Shown: positions 23,674 to 31,442 of the stretch, one piece after another
How positions within the stretch are numbered: the stretch's first letter is position 1
Layout: the number at the start of each line of letters is the position of its first letter
NCBI RefSeq assembly: GCF_003254565.1
Contig: NZ_QJRI01000154.1
Span: 1-41,977, forward strand
Length of the DNA: 41,977 nt
DNA from: Flavobacterium nitrogenifigens
Lineage (GTDB): Bacteria > Bacteroidota > Bacteroidia > Flavobacteriales > Flavobacteriaceae
Direction of reading: 5' to 3'
Notes under the pieces: generated by a model
What the model saw: the letters and a program-made list of their open reading frames with translations, nothing else
Told to the model about the DNA's origin: nothing
Database searches by the model: none
Made by a program: the position numbers and the translations under genes

Positions 23674-24393
23674 ATGAAAAAGATTTTACTATTAGCCGTT
23701 ACATTTTCGCTTACTTCTTGCGCACAGGTACAACAGACTTTAAATCAATTGCCTCAAATCGCATCTCAGATTCCAAGCTCAGGAACTGTTGACATTGCTT
23801 CTGGATTAAAAGAAGCTTTAAATAAAGGAATTACACAACAAGTGAGTAAATTAACCGCAGTAGATGGTTTCTATAAAAACGAAGCTGTAAAAATTTTAAT
23901 GCCAGAAGAATTGCAAAAAGTAGATGCAACTCTGCGTAAAGTAGGTTTAAGCTCTCTTGCAGATGAAGGAATCAAAATGCTGAACCGCGCTGCAGAAGAT
24001 GCTGTGAAAGAAGCAACTCCGATTTTTGTTACAGCAGTAAAAAATATGACTTTTACAGATGCCAAAAACATTCTTTTAGGAACTGACAATGCTGCAACAA
24101 GTTATTTACAAAACAGCACAACAACTGCATTATACGCCAAATTTAATCCTGTAATTAAAAGTTCTTTCGAAAAAGTAGGCGCAGATGCTGTTTGGACAAA
24201 AATTATAACAAAATACAACACTATTCCATTAGTAAAAAAAGTAAACCCAGATTTGACTGACTATACAACTAATCGAGCTTTGTCTGGTGTTTTTAAAATG
24301 ATTGCTGTTGAAGAAAAAGATATCAGAAATAACATCTCTGCACGAACAACTCCTTTATTACAAAAGGTTTTTGCAATGCAGGATGGAAAATAG
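23674..24393 (+). CDS. DUF4197 lipoprotein
   Basis: The 239-residue product has a lipoprotein signal (LLLAVTFSLTSC, Cys16) and the complete DUF4197 body: GLKEALNKGITQQVSKLTAV, DGFYKNEAVKILMPEELQKV, FTDAKNILLGTDNAATSYL and TNRALSGVFKMIAVEEKDIR. The family is widespread in Bacteroidota and Proteobacteria, all-helical and of unknown function, anchored in the periplasm or outer membrane. It is monocistronic, and the purU gene follows after a short repeat. Confidence 0.9.
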   Translation: MKKILLLAVTFSLTSCAQVQQTLNQLPQIASQIPSSGTVDIASGLKEALNKGITQQVSKLTAVDGFYKNEAVKILMPEELQKVDATLRKVGLSSLADEGIKMLNRAAEDAVKEATPIFVTAVKNMTFTDAKNILLGTDNAATSYLQNSTTTALYAKFNPVIKSSFEKVGADAVWTKIITKYNTIPLVKKVNPDLTDYTTNRALSGVFKMIAVEEKDIRNNISARTTPLLQKVFAMQDGK

Positions 24394-24404
24394 TTTTTCT
24401 AGTA

Positions 24405-24478
24405 AGGTACAAAGAGACAGAGTTACAAATGTACAAAGCTTCCTTTGCAACTTTGAACCTTTGTAACTTTGCAACTAA
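24405..24478. repeat. ACAAAG/GAACCTTTG low-complexity repeat
   Basis: GGTACAAAGAGACAGAG, CTTTGCAACTTTGAACC, TTTGTAACTTTGCAACT. Related to 25353-25389, 25501-25541 and 38578-38618. It adds an open frame in front of purU that is not part of the gene. Confidence 0.6.
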
Positions 24479-24497
24479 CCAAAAACAAAAGACCGAA

Positions 24498-25352
24498 ATG
24501 CAAAAAATTACCATACTCATTCATTGTAAAGACCAAAAAGGAATTATCGCCGCAGTGACTACTTTTATTGCCAAGGTAGAAGGAAACATTACCTACATCG
24601 ACCAGCATGTTGATGTGGAGCAGAATGTATTTTTTATGCGTTTAGAATGTGAATTTACCAATCAGGGCAGTAATATTGAAAACATAAAAGAAGAGTTCAG
24701 CAAAACCATTGCTGCGGACTTTGATATGTCTTGGGATTTGTACAATCAGGAGCAAAAGCCCAAAATGGCTTTGTTTGTTTCTAAATACGATCACTGTTTA
24801 TTTGACATTTTAGGTCGTTACAGTGCCGATGAATTGGGTGTGGAGATTCCGATGATTATAAGCAATCATAACGATTTGCGATCTATTGCTGAGCGTTTTG
24901 ATATTCCGTTTCACTATGTTCCTTTCACTAAAGACAATAAAGAAGAAGGCGAAGCAAGGCAGATTGAACTTTTGAAAAGATATCAGATCAATTTTATTGT
25001 TTTGGCCCGTTACATGCAGATTGTGACTCCAAAAGTGATTTCGCTTTACGAAAACAAAATCATCAATATCCACCATTCGTTTTTACCAGCTTTCCCAGGT
25101 GCAAAACCGTATCATTCGGCTTTTAAACGTGGTGTAAAAATTATCGGAGCTACAAGCCATTACGTTACAGAAGAATTAGACGAAGGTCCAATTATCGAAC
25201 AGGATATTGCAAGAGTTTCCCATATTCATTCTGTAGAAGATTTTATCATGAAAGGCCGCGACTTGGAGCGTATCGTTTTGGCAAGAGCCATTAAACTGCA
25301 CGCTGAAAGAAAAACGATGGTTTATAGTAATAAGACGGTGGTATTTTCTTAG
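24498..25352 (+). CDS. purU: formyltetrahydrofolate deformylase PurU
   Basis: The 284-residue product hydrolyses 10-formyl-THF to THF and formate, supplying formate for PurT and balancing one-carbon pools in the cytoplasm. Residues 1-80 form an ACT domain (ILIHCKDQKGIIAAVTTFIA). Residues 85-280 form the formyltransferase domain with the catalytic triad motif NIHHSFLPAFPGAKPYHSAF and YVTEELDEGPIIEQD (Asn, His, Asp). Length equals the family norm. The start at 24498 was chosen because the ACT domain begins right there; upstream codons derive from a repeat. Confidence 0.95.
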   Translation: MQKITILIHCKDQKGIIAAVTTFIAKVEGNITYIDQHVDVEQNVFFMRLECEFTNQGSNIENIKEEFSKTIAADFDMSWDLYNQEQKPKMALFVSKYDHCLFDILGRYSADELGVEIPMIISNHNDLRSIAERFDIPFHYVPFTKDNKEEGEARQIELLKRYQINFIVLARYMQIVTPKVISLYENKIINIHHSFLPAFPGAKPYHSAFKRGVKIIGATSHYVTEELDEGPIIEQDIARVSHIHSVEDFIMKGRDLERIVLARAIKLHAERKTMVYSNKTVVFS

Positions 25353-25541
25353 GCTCAAAGAGGCAGAGGTTCAAAGGTACAGAGGCTTTTCTTTACCTAA
25401 AAAACTTCGACTTCACTCAGTCTGACAATGATTATCTCAAAATAACAAACCCGACAGGTTTTAAAAACCTGTCGGGTTTAATTTTATAAATCTAGTTCAG
25501 AAAACCTTTGTCCCTTTGAACCTCTGCCTCTCTGAACCTAA
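25353..25541. repeat. intergenic repeats between purU and katA
   Basis: GGCTCAAAGAGGCAGAGG at the left and CCTCTGCCTCTCTGAACC at the right are inverse relatives and could pair. Inside are TTCGACTTCACTCAGTCTGA, a repeat common in flavobacteria, and the terminator at 25447-25479. Confidence 0.65.
25447..25483. terminator. bidirectional terminator between purU and katA
   Basis: AAACCCGACAGGTTTT pairs perfectly with AAAACCTGTCGGGTTT (16 bp) across a single base, with T-rich ends on both strands. Confidence 0.9.
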
Positions 25542-25547
25542 AAAAAC

Positions 25548-27041
25548 TTATCTCGCTTTAATCGCCAATCTCGGGTCATCAAAGGCATTTACTTCATCCA
25601 TTGTCATTCCTAGAGCGTTTGCTACGCCAGCACCATATGCTGGATCGGCTTGGTAGCAATTTCTGACATGACGGACTTGAATAAATTTCTGTGCCCCTCC
25701 TACTTGTGCCGCTGTGTTTTTAAACAAAAGCTGTTTTTTGTCCTCAGTCAGCAAATTGAATAAAAGTCCTGGCTGAGTGAAATAATCATTATCGTCTTCT
25801 CTAAAATTATGAGCGTAAGCATCTCCGTAAATTGCCAATGGTGGTTCTTTTACTTCTGGCTGTTCTTGCCATTCGCCAAAACTGTTTGGTTCGTAGTGTT
25901 TTCTTCCTCCGTAATTTCCGTCTACACGCATTGCTCCGTCTCTGTGGAAACTGTTATACGGACATCTAGAAGCATTTACTGGAATCTGGTAATTATTTAC
26001 CCCTAAACGGTAACGGTGAGCATCTCCGTAAGAAAACAAACGTCCCTGAAGCATTTTATCTGGAGAAAAACCAATTCCAGGAACTACGTGAGCCGGGTTA
26101 AATGCCGCCTGCTCTACTTCTGCAAAATAATTTTCTGGATTTTTATTTAACTCAAATTCTCCAACGGGAATTAATGGAAAATCTCCTTTTAACCAAACTT
26201 TAGTTAAATCAAATGGATGAAAACGATAGTTTCTTGCCTGCTCTTCTGACATAATCTGAACAAACATTTTCCATTTCGGAAAGTTTCCTTCTTCAATGGC
26301 ATTAAACAAATCCCTTTGATGGCTTTCTCGATCTCCGCCCACCAATTTAGCAGCTTCTTCATCTGATAAATTTTCGATTCCCTGTTGTGAAACCAAATGG
26401 AATTTTACCCAATGCCTTTCGTTTTGCGCATTGATGAAACTAAAAGTATGGCTTCCGAAACCGTGCATTTCTCTATACGATCTCGGAATCCCGCGGTCGC
26501 TCATTACAATTGTAACTTGATGAAGAGCTTCTGGCAATAAAGTCCAAAAATCCCAATTATTATCAGCACTTCTTAAATTGGTTTTTGGATCGCGTTTTAC
26601 AGCGTGATTCAAATCAGGAAATTTCATCGGATCACGGAAAAAGAAAACTGGCGTATTATTTCCTACCAAGTCCCAATTTCCTTCATTTGTGTAAAACTTC
26701 ATGGCAAAACCACGAATGTCTCTTTCGGCGTCAGCAGCGCCTCTTTCTCCTGCAACAGTCGAAAAACGCACAAACATTTCTGTCTTTTTGCCAATTTCAG
26801 AAAACAAGTCTGCTTTAGAATATTTAGTAATGTCATGCGTAACAGTAAAAGTTCCGTAGGCACCAGATCCCTTGGCATGCATTCTTCTTTCCGGAATCAC
26901 TTCTCGGTCAAAATGTGCCATCTTTTCTAAAAACCAAAAATCTTGTAATAAAACAGGTCCGCGAGGGCCAGCTGTTTGAATGTTTTGATTGTCTGGAACG
27001 GGAGTTCCTGTTGCAGTTGTTAATTTTTTGTTTGATTCCAT
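25548..27041 (-). CDS. katA: monofunctional catalase
   Basis: The 497-residue clade 3-type small-subunit catalase breaks down hydrogen peroxide to water and oxygen with haem b. Visible: catalytic His in [18 protein letters not shown], the [20 protein letters not shown] segment, catalytic Asn in [10 protein letters not shown] and the haem-ligand Tyr in [14 protein letters not shown]. An ATG six codons upstream (27059) is also open, but the -7 box TAAGTTTG at 27073-27080 would leave only about 7 bases of leader, so 27041 is preferred. Cytoplasmic; no partner genes in the operon. Confidence 0.95.
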   Translation of the reverse strand: MESNKKLTTATGTPVPDNQNIQTAGPRGPVLLQDFWFLEKMAHFDREVIPERRMHAKGSGAYGTFTVTHDITKYSKADLFSEIGKKTEMFVRFSTVAGERGAADAERDIRGFAMKFYTNEGNWDLVGNNTPVFFFRDPMKFPDLNHAVKRDPKTNLRSADNNWDFWTLLPEALHQVTIVMSDRGIPRSYREMHGFGSHTFSFINAQNERHWVKFHLVSQQGIENLSDEEAAKLVGGDRESHQRDLFNAIEEGNFPKWKMFVQIMSEEQARNYRFHPFDLTKVWLKGDFPLIPVGEFELNKNPENYFAEVEQAAFNPAHVVPGIGFSPDKMLQGRLFSYGDAHRYRLGVNNYQIPVNASRCPYNSFHRDGAMRVDGNYGGRKHYEPNSFGEWQEQPEVKEPPLAIYGDAYAHNFREDDNDYFTQPGLLFNLLTEDKKQLLFKNTAAQVGGAQKFIQVRHVRNCYQADPAYGAGVANALGMTMDEVNAFDDPRLAIKAR

Positions 27042-27072
27042 ATTGCTGATTTTTAACATTTTATCAAATATA

Positions 27073-27080
27073 CAAACTTA
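27073..27080 (-). promoter_or_regulatory. -7 box TAAGTTTG of katA
   Basis: Exact TAnnTTTG on the minus strand, about 32 bases before the preferred katA start. No -33 TTG is visible, which fits activator-dependent (for example OxyR) expression; no OxyR site was recognised. Confidence 0.55.
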
Positions 27081-27233
27081 TCATTAGCATATTCATAAGT
27101 AAAATTGATTGTTATTATATTTTAATAATAAAAAATTATTTTACGTTACAGAAAGCTCAAAACAGCCATTTTTTAAATCTTAACTTATGACCAACAAAGT
27201 AATAACAAAACCTTAACAGCATAAAATTGATAT

Positions 27234-27293
27234 ATGTCGGACATTTGTAATGTAATAAACTGGTTATTTATTATTTTGGTTTTGGTTAGTTAA
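27234..27293 (+). CDS. 19-residue hydrophobic microprotein, copy 1 (candidate)
   Basis: Twenty codons from ATG to TAA read MSDICNVINWLFIILVLVS, a short polar start and a membrane-spanning stretch. An in-frame TGA lies directly upstream, so the start is fixed. The second copy at 27600 differs by three bases: two synonymous (TCG/TCA, GAC/GAT) and one Asn/Thr change, as expected for a translated frame. The stop is followed within 5 bases by a strong terminator. The upstream box TAAAATTG is one mismatch from TAnnTTTG and ends 5 bases before the ATG, so a leaderless mRNA, or a non-coding RNA of about 100 bases, are both possible. Function unknown; size and hydrophobicity recall small membrane regulators or type I toxins. 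Confidence 0.5.
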   Translation: MSDICNVINWLFIILVLVS

Positions 27294-27294
27294 A

Positions 27295-27333
27295 TGATGC
27301 CGGCTTCTTCGAGATGCCGGCATTCTTTTTTTA
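27295..27333 (+). terminator. terminator after microORF 1
   Basis: ATGCCGGC pairs with GCCGGCAT across an 11-base loop (TTCTTCGAGAT), then TTCTTTTTTT. Confidence 0.85.
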
Positions 27334-27370
27334 TAGTCTTTTGTTTCAAGTTACAATGCGATGCGCTTAG

Positions 27371-27450
27371 TTTTAACGCAAAGAGCGCAAAGATTTTTTA
27401 ATTAAAAGAAGTTTTAAAGTTCGCAAAGCTTTGTAAAAAAAACTTTGTTC
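27371..27450. repeat. dispersed CGCAAAG repeat
   Basis: TTTTAACGCAAAGAGCGCAA, AAGTTCGCAAAGCTTTGTAA; same family as 5531 and part of the duplicated unit. Confidence 0.7.
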
Positions 27451-27599
27451 CTATGACTCTGAATTGCCTAAACTTTTGCATTCTTTCCATTCAACCACAC
27501 GCTCCAACAACTTGAAACAAATGTTTTAACTGCAAGTTTTGAACATTAACTTATATCCAACAAAGTAATAACAAGACCTTAACAGCATAAGTTTGATAT

Positions 27600-27659
27600 A
27601 TGTCAGATATTTGTACTGTAATAAACTGGTTATTTATTATTTTGGTTTTGGTTAGTTAA
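27600..27659 (+). CDS. 19-residue hydrophobic microprotein, copy 2 (candidate)
   Basis: Reads MSDICTVINWLFIILVLVS, one residue different from copy 1. An in-frame TGA lies two codons upstream, as in copy 1. A perfect -7 box TAAGTTTG at 27588-27595 ends 4 bases before the ATG. Followed by its own terminator. Preservation of the frame in a duplicated, otherwise drifting region supports translation, but the small number of changes (three) cannot prove it; an sRNA of about 95 bases starting near the ATG is the main alternative. Confidence 0.5.
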   Translation: MSDICTVINWLFIILVLVS

Positions 27660-27661
27660 AT

Positions 27662-27700
27662 AATGCCGGCGTCTTCGAGATGTCGGCATTCTTTTTTTAT
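27662..27700 (+). terminator. terminator after microORF 2
   Basis: AATGCCGGC pairs with GTCGGCATT; the C-to-T change relative to copy 1 keeps a G-T pair, so the stem is retained. T-run follows. Confidence 0.85.
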
Positions 27701-27758
27701 ACTATTTTGTTCCAGGTTTCATGTTTTCTTTGTTTCAGGTTGCTTTACTTTGAACATA

Positions 27759-27915
27759 GTTTTAACGCAAAGAGCGCAAAGTTTTTTTACTCAAGAGGTT
27801 TTGTATAAAACGCAAAGTTCGCAAAGCTTTGTAAAAAAAACTTTGCGAACTTTGCGTATAACTTAGTGTCCTTTGCGGTTAAACTTTCAACAACTTGAAA
27901 CTTGAAACTTGAAAC
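27759..27915. repeat. dispersed CGCAAAG repeat with CTTGAAACTTGAAAC tail
   Basis: TTTTAACGCAAAGAGCGCAA through CTTTGCGGTTAAAC at 27884, then AACTTGAAACTTGAAACTTG. Elements of the same kind at 5531, 6471, 27371 and 28743. The arms (CGCAAAGTTCGCAAAG and CTTTGCGAACTTTGCG) form a near-perfect hairpin. Confidence 0.75.
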
Positions 27916-27923
27916 AAATAAAA

Positions 27924-28724
27924 CTAATTCTTCAATCTTTCGTGCAGTATTTTAAAATAAGAGAAAGCCTTTAGCAATCTGCTGCCGTGCCAAGAGAACA
28001 TTTCTCCATCTACGAAAATCGTTTTGGCGTGATGCGTAAATCTTCCGATTTCAAAAGCATCTTCTTCTTTGAAAGGGTAAGGTTCTGATGAAAGGAAAAC
28101 AATATCAGGATCGCCTTCTAGACGCATCTTCTTTAATTCGATTTCAGGATAACGTCCTTTATCTTCGTAGATATTTTTAAAATGATTGAGTTTTAAAAGC
28201 TCATTGATATAAGTATCATTTCCAGCCACCATATACGGATTTTTCCAAATAAAATAGGCTGCTTTCTTTTCCTTTATATCTTTTATATAATTTTTAAAAT
28301 CGCTTAAAGCGAAAGCCAGTTTATCATTCCATTTCTGGGCTTCGGTTCTGCAATTGAATAATTGTCCGAAATCTGAAATCATTTGAAAATTATCTTCAAT
28401 AGAAACAATATTGGTAACCCAAACTGGGCAAATTGCACTTAACTGTTCTACAATCTCAAGCGTATTTTCTTCTTTATTGCAGATAATAATATCGGGCTCT
28501 AAAAGCTTTATTTTTTCGAAATGAATTTTCTTCGTTCCGCCAACAGTCTTCTTAGTAGATTTAAAATGAAACGGATGCACGCAGAACTTCGTAATTCCGA
28601 TAATTTTTTCTTCTAAACCTAAATCATATAATAATTCGGTTTGCGAAGGAACTAGCGAAATAATACGTTTTGGAGCTGTTTCAAAAGAGTGAACAGTGCC
28701 CAGCTGATCGATTAATTGTTTCAT
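27924..28724 (-). CDS. substrate-binding-type protein (Peripla_BP_2, BtuF-like), no signal peptide
   Basis: The 266-residue product has the helical-backbone metal-receptor fold used by vitamin B12 and siderophore binding proteins: RIISLVPSQTELLYDLGLEE, IIGITKFCVHP, KKTVGGTKKIHFEKIKLLEP, DIIICNKEEN, and later AYFIWKNPYMVAGNDTYINE and ERLKN. Unlike periplasmic BtuF it has no signal peptide: it begins MKQLIDQLGTVHSFETAPKR, so it probably stays in the cytoplasm or is exported otherwise. No permease or ATPase genes are near. A role in cobalamin or metal handling is inferred from family only. It may share control with pyrF, which lies 127 bases upstream behind a repeat. Confidence 0.85.
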   Translation of the reverse strand: MKQLIDQLGTVHSFETAPKRIISLVPSQTELLYDLGLEEKIIGITKFCVHPFHFKSTKKTVGGTKKIHFEKIKLLEPDIIICNKEENTLEIVEQLSAICPVWVTNIVSIEDNFQMISDFGQLFNCRTEAQKWNDKLAFALSDFKNYIKDIKEKKAAYFIWKNPYMVAGNDTYINELLKLNHFKNIYEDKGRYPEIELKKMRLEGDPDIVFLSSEPYPFKEEDAFEIGRFTHHAKTIFVDGEMFSWHGSRLLKAFSYFKILHERLKN

Positions 28725-28742
28725 TTATTAATATTGAGTTTC

Positions 28743-28834
28743 TTAACCGCAAAGTTCGCAAAGACTTACGCTAAGAACACAAAGTTATTTCCTTTGCGAA
28801 CCTTGCGAAAAACCTTAGCGAACTTTGCGGTTAA
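28743..28834. repeat. dispersed CGCAAAG repeat
   Basis: TTAACCGCAAAGTTCGCAAA at the left, CGAACTTTGCGGTTAAA at the right; long imperfect hairpin between pyrF and the next gene. Confidence 0.75.
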
Positions 28835-28851
28835 ATCTGTTTTCTATTTAA

Positions 28852-29673
28852 TTAAAATCTGCTATCAATAATAGCTGCCATTTCTTTTTGAACTAATAAT
28901 GCCTCTTCTCTAGCCTTTTCAGCAAAATCAGTTCCTTTTGAAGCGTAAATAATCGCTCTTGCAGAATTTACCAAAAGACCAACTTTATCATTCATTCCGT
29001 ATTTGCAAACTTCAGATAAGCTTCCGCCTTGAGCACCAATTCCTGGAACTAACAAGAAACTGTCTGGAACAATTTTTCTGATTTCCGTAAAATATTCTGC
29101 TTTTGTTGCACCCACAACGTACATTAAGTTTTCGCTATTTTTCCAAGTTTTAGAAGTTTCAAGAACTTGTTTATACAATTCTTTCCCGTTTGTATTTAAA
29201 GTCTGAAAATCAAAAGCTCCTTCATTTGAAGTTAAAGCCAACATAATCGTATGCTTGTTTTCGAAAGCCAGAAAAGGCTCAACAGAATCTTTTCCCATAT
29301 AAGGAGCAACGGTTACACTATCAAAATTCAAGTCTTCAAAAAAAGCTTTGGCATACATACTTGAAGTATTTCCAATATCACCACGTTTTGCATCTGCAAT
29401 CGTAAAAATATCAGGATAATTTTCGTTGATATAGTTGATTGTTTTCTGCAAAGACATCCATCCTTTTATTCCGTATGCTTCAAAAAAAGCTGTGTTTGGC
29501 TTGTATCCAACAGTTAGATCGTGAGTCGCATCAATAATTGCTTTATTAAATTCGAAAATAGGATCTTCTGTTTCTAATAAATGCTGTGGAATTTTAGTCA
29601 GATCTGGATCTAATCCAACGCATAAAAATGATTTTTTTTGAAGAATTTGTTCGTGTAGTTGTTGTGTTGTCAT
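28852..29673 (-). CDS. pyrF: orotidine 5'-phosphate decarboxylase, type 2
   Basis: The 273-residue enzyme converts OMP to UMP, the last step of pyrimidine synthesis, in the cytoplasm. The type 2 (longer) form is shown by [18 protein letters not shown], the [13 protein letters not shown] segment, the catalytic [19 protein letters not shown] (Lys-Asp pair), [15 protein letters not shown] and [10 protein letters not shown] near the end. Length is normal. A TAATTTTG box lies 20 bases upstream of the ATG. In many flavobacteria pyrF lies near prfA; here prfA is 9 kb away. Confidence 0.95.
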   Translation of the reverse strand: MTTQQLHEQILQKKSFLCVGLDPDLTKIPQHLLETEDPIFEFNKAIIDATHDLTVGYKPNTAFFEAYGIKGWMSLQKTINYINENYPDIFTIADAKRGDIGNTSSMYAKAFFEDLNFDSVTVAPYMGKDSVEPFLAFENKHTIMLALTSNEGAFDFQTLNTNGKELYKQVLETSKTWKNSENLMYVVGATKAEYFTEIRKIVPDSFLLVPGIGAQGGSLSEVCKYGMNDKVGLLVNSARAIIYASKGTDFAEKAREEALLVQKEMAAIIDSRF

Positions 29674-29693
29674 ATTCTTTTTTACTTGTGCGG

Positions 29694-29701
29694 CAAAATT
29701 A
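29694..29701 (-). promoter_or_regulatory. -7 box TAATTTTG of pyrF
   Basis: Exact TAnnTTTG on the minus strand inside TTTGTAATTTTGCCG; the same 15-base word lies before prfA (39721-39735), suggesting a common housekeeping promoter form. Confidence 0.55.
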
Positions 29702-29842
29702 CAAATTATAATTGTGAATGAGTTAATGGTTTATTGTTTATTGTTGATGGTTTGCGGTTCCAAGTTTTCATTATCTAATTTTCTAATTACCCCATTCTCT
29801 AATTAACATTGAATTCTATAACATCTATCAAAAATTGTGTAA

Positions 29843-29871
29843 TTGAAAAATCGGAATCAAAAGTAACTTTG
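29843..29871 (+). promoter_or_regulatory. dps promoter (TTG-N18-TAACTTTG)
   Basis: TTG at 29843-29845, 18 bases, TAACTTTG at 29864-29871: full match to the Bacteroidota vegetative promoter, with the start about 20 bases before the ATG. Confidence 0.7.
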
Positions 29872-29895
29872 AAATAAACCACTAAAAAGACAATT

Positions 29896-30369
29896 ATGAG
29901 CCCAAATATCGGAATTACACCAAAGAACTTAAAAAAGAGCGCTTCTATACTGGCTACCATTTTATCAAATGAAATGACTTTGTATGTAAAAACAAGAAAA
30001 TTTCACTGGAACATTTCCGGAAACAGTTTTATGGAACTACATAAATTGTTTGAAGAGCAATACCGCGTTCTTGAAGCCCAAATTGATGAAGTGGCCGAAC
30101 GTATTAATCAATTGGGAGAAAAAACAATTGGAACCATGAAGGAGTTTATTGATAATTCGACCTTAAAAGAATCACCAAAAGAATATGCTTCGCAAAAAGA
30201 CATGTTATCTGAGCTTCTAGAAAATCACGAACAGCTGGTAACAGAATTTAGAGATTATATTCCGGTTTTTGAAAATGAAACCAACGATGCTGGTTCTGCC
30301 GATTTTGTAACAAGATTATTGCAGCAACACGAAAAAATGGCTTGGATTCTGAGAAGGTATCAGGTTTAA
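29896..30369 (+). CDS. dps: Dps-family ferritin-like DNA-protection protein
   Basis: The 157-residue product forms a dodecamer that oxidises ferrous iron with peroxide, stores iron and often coats DNA. Ferroxidase ligands are present in TRKFHWNISGNSFMELHKLF and EEQYRVLEAQIDEVAERINQ. The four-helix bundle ends with LQQHEKMAWILRRYQV. The N-terminus has lysines (KNLKKS) that may bind DNA. It lies next to the stress-type genes at 30.5-36.4 kb, and a catalase gene lies 3 kb away. Confidence 0.95.
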   Translation: MSPNIGITPKNLKKSASILATILSNEMTLYVKTRKFHWNISGNSFMELHKLFEEQYRVLEAQIDEVAERINQLGEKTIGTMKEFIDNSTLKESPKEYASQKDMLSELLENHEQLVTEFRDYIPVFENETNDAGSADFVTRLLQQHEKMAWILRRYQV

Positions 30370-30414
30370 TTGTTAATTGTTAATTGTTAATTGTTAATTG
30401 TTAATTGTTAATTG
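30366..30414. repeat. seven tandem copies of TTAATTG
   Basis: Exactly seven direct 7-base repeats, starting within the last sense codon of dps so that the first copy supplies the TAA stop. Copy-number change would not alter Dps. Confidence 0.9.
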
Positions 30415-30526
30415 ATAATGCTTATTGGGATGAAAATTATGCAACAGTCGGAAAAATAAATATAACATGGAGCCGATTTATAATTTGCAATTTTACAATA
30501 CAATAAAAAACTTAAAAGAGATATTC

Positions 30527-30712
30527 ATGAATATCACCGAAATAAAAGGAAACTGAAACGAGTTGAAAGGTAAACTGAAACAAAAGTTTGCAACTCTAGC
30601 AGATGACGATTTGATGTTTGCTGAAGGAAAAGAAGACGAAATGTACGGATGACTTCAGCAGAAACTGGAAAAAACAAAAGAGGAATTTCATCAAATCCTG
30701 CCAGAATTGTAA
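30527..30712 (+). pseudogene. csbD-like gene with two in-frame TGA codons
   Basis: A 62-codon frame reads [68 protein letters not shown]. It matches the whole CsbD family (general-stress protein, usual start with a K-G-N/K-W-N-x-L-K-G-K-x-K-x-K-F pattern) with no frameshift. The first TGA (30554) replaces the family's conserved Trp (TGG to TGA), the second (30650) probably an Arg or Lys (CGA). Other genes here use TGG for Trp and do not use TGA within frames, so this is a recently inactivated gene and not recoding. A terminator follows at 30734. Confidence 0.85.
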
Positions 30713-30733
30713 CCCCTTGCAACTCAACCAGGG

Positions 30734-30771
30734 AAATACCGTCTAGTAAAAAATATTAGACGGTATTTTTT
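30734..30771 (+). terminator. terminator after the csbD pseudogene
   Basis: AAATACCGTCTA pairs with TAGACGGTATTT across an 11-base loop, then T-run. Intact although the gene is broken. Confidence 0.9.
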
Positions 30772-30869
30772 TGAAAATTTTATTTAAAAATCCTATTTTG
30801 ACGTAATTCTGTGCCATTTAAAAGCAAAAACACCAAATAAATTAAGTATCTTTAACCAAATTCTATAAA

Positions 30870-31421
30870 ATGAAACTATTTATAAAGTTCGACATTAATA
30901 CTATTTGCTCTCTTTATTTAAAACAAAATCTGGAACAAAACAATGTAAATTTTACAACTCTAGGATTTGGTGAAATTGAGATTGAAGACAATCTTGATGC
31001 CGAAGCTTTGGAGGATTTAAAAAGTAAATTGGCTCCATGCGGTTTTGAAGTAGTTGAAAATCAAAAAAGTGTATTAGTCCAAAAAATAAAAGATGCAATT
31101 ATCGAGCTTGTATTCATGGATGACAACAATAATTACAAAAGTTCTGTGTTTTTGGCAGAAAAGCTAAACCACAGCTACGGATATTTATCTAATGTTTTCT
31201 CAGAAGTAACCTATTCTTCTATTGAAAATTTTATTATTTTACAGAAAATTGAAAGAGCAAAACAATTGATTATTATCAATGAAATGAGTTTGACCGAAAT
31301 TGCTTTTTTACTCAATTATTCGAGTGTTGCGCATTTGAGTACGCAGTTTAAAAACACAACCGGAATTACTCCATCTGCTTTTCAGAGGATTATTAAGAAA
31401 CGTAGAGAAAATTTAAAATAA
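30870..31421 (+). CDS. AraC-type regulator with N-terminal HMA-like domain
   Basis: The 183-residue product is short for AraC. Residues 1-65 look like a ferredoxin-like fold of the heavy-metal-associated type (LFIKFDINTICSLYLKQNLE, FGEIEIEDNLDAEALEDLKS, APCGFEVVE), but without the CxxC metal site. Residues 80-180 are an AraC HTH pair (YKSSVFLAEKLNHSYGYLSN, MSLTEIAFLLNYSSVAHLST, ITPSAFQRI). In Bacteroidota such proteins often sit beside response regulators and kinases. It is followed 21 bases later by a response regulator and then a histidine kinase, so it probably belongs to the same signalling operon. Target genes unknown; the downstream envelope genes are candidates. Confidence 0.85.
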   Translation: MKLFIKFDINTICSLYLKQNLEQNNVNFTTLGFGEIEIEDNLDAEALEDLKSKLAPCGFEVVENQKSVLVQKIKDAIIELVFMDDNNNYKSSVFLAEKLNHSYGYLSNVFSEVTYSSIENFIILQKIERAKQLIIINEMSLTEIAFLLNYSSVAHLSTQFKNTTGITPSAFQRIIKKRRENLK

Positions 31422-31442
31422 AAACCCAAATACCACATTACA

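Larger units (their letters stand above)
27181..27546. repeat. 366-bp duplicated unit, copy 1
   Basis: 27181-27336 aligns with 27547-27702 with about ten substitutions and no indels over 155 bases. After that a CGCAAAG-type repeat (27371-27450) follows in both copies, less well conserved. The unit holds a microORF, a terminator and the repeat. Together with copy 2 it fills the 880-base gap between katA and the next gene. Confidence 0.8.
27547..27702. repeat. 366-bp duplicated unit, copy 2 (conserved part)
   Basis: Direct repeat of 27181-27336 with the same order of box, microORF and terminator. The stretch from GTAATAAACTGG to the stop codon and past it (about 45 bases) is identical in the two copies. 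Confidence 0.8.

Noticed and set aside
30366..30414. CRISPR-like array
   Set aside because: Seven-base units without spacers; a simple tandem repeat.
30554..30652. UGA recoding (Trp or selenocysteine) in the csbD-like gene
   Set aside because: The other genes of the window use TGG for Trp and avoid in-frame TGA, and no selenocysteine element is visible; simple nonsense mutation explains it.
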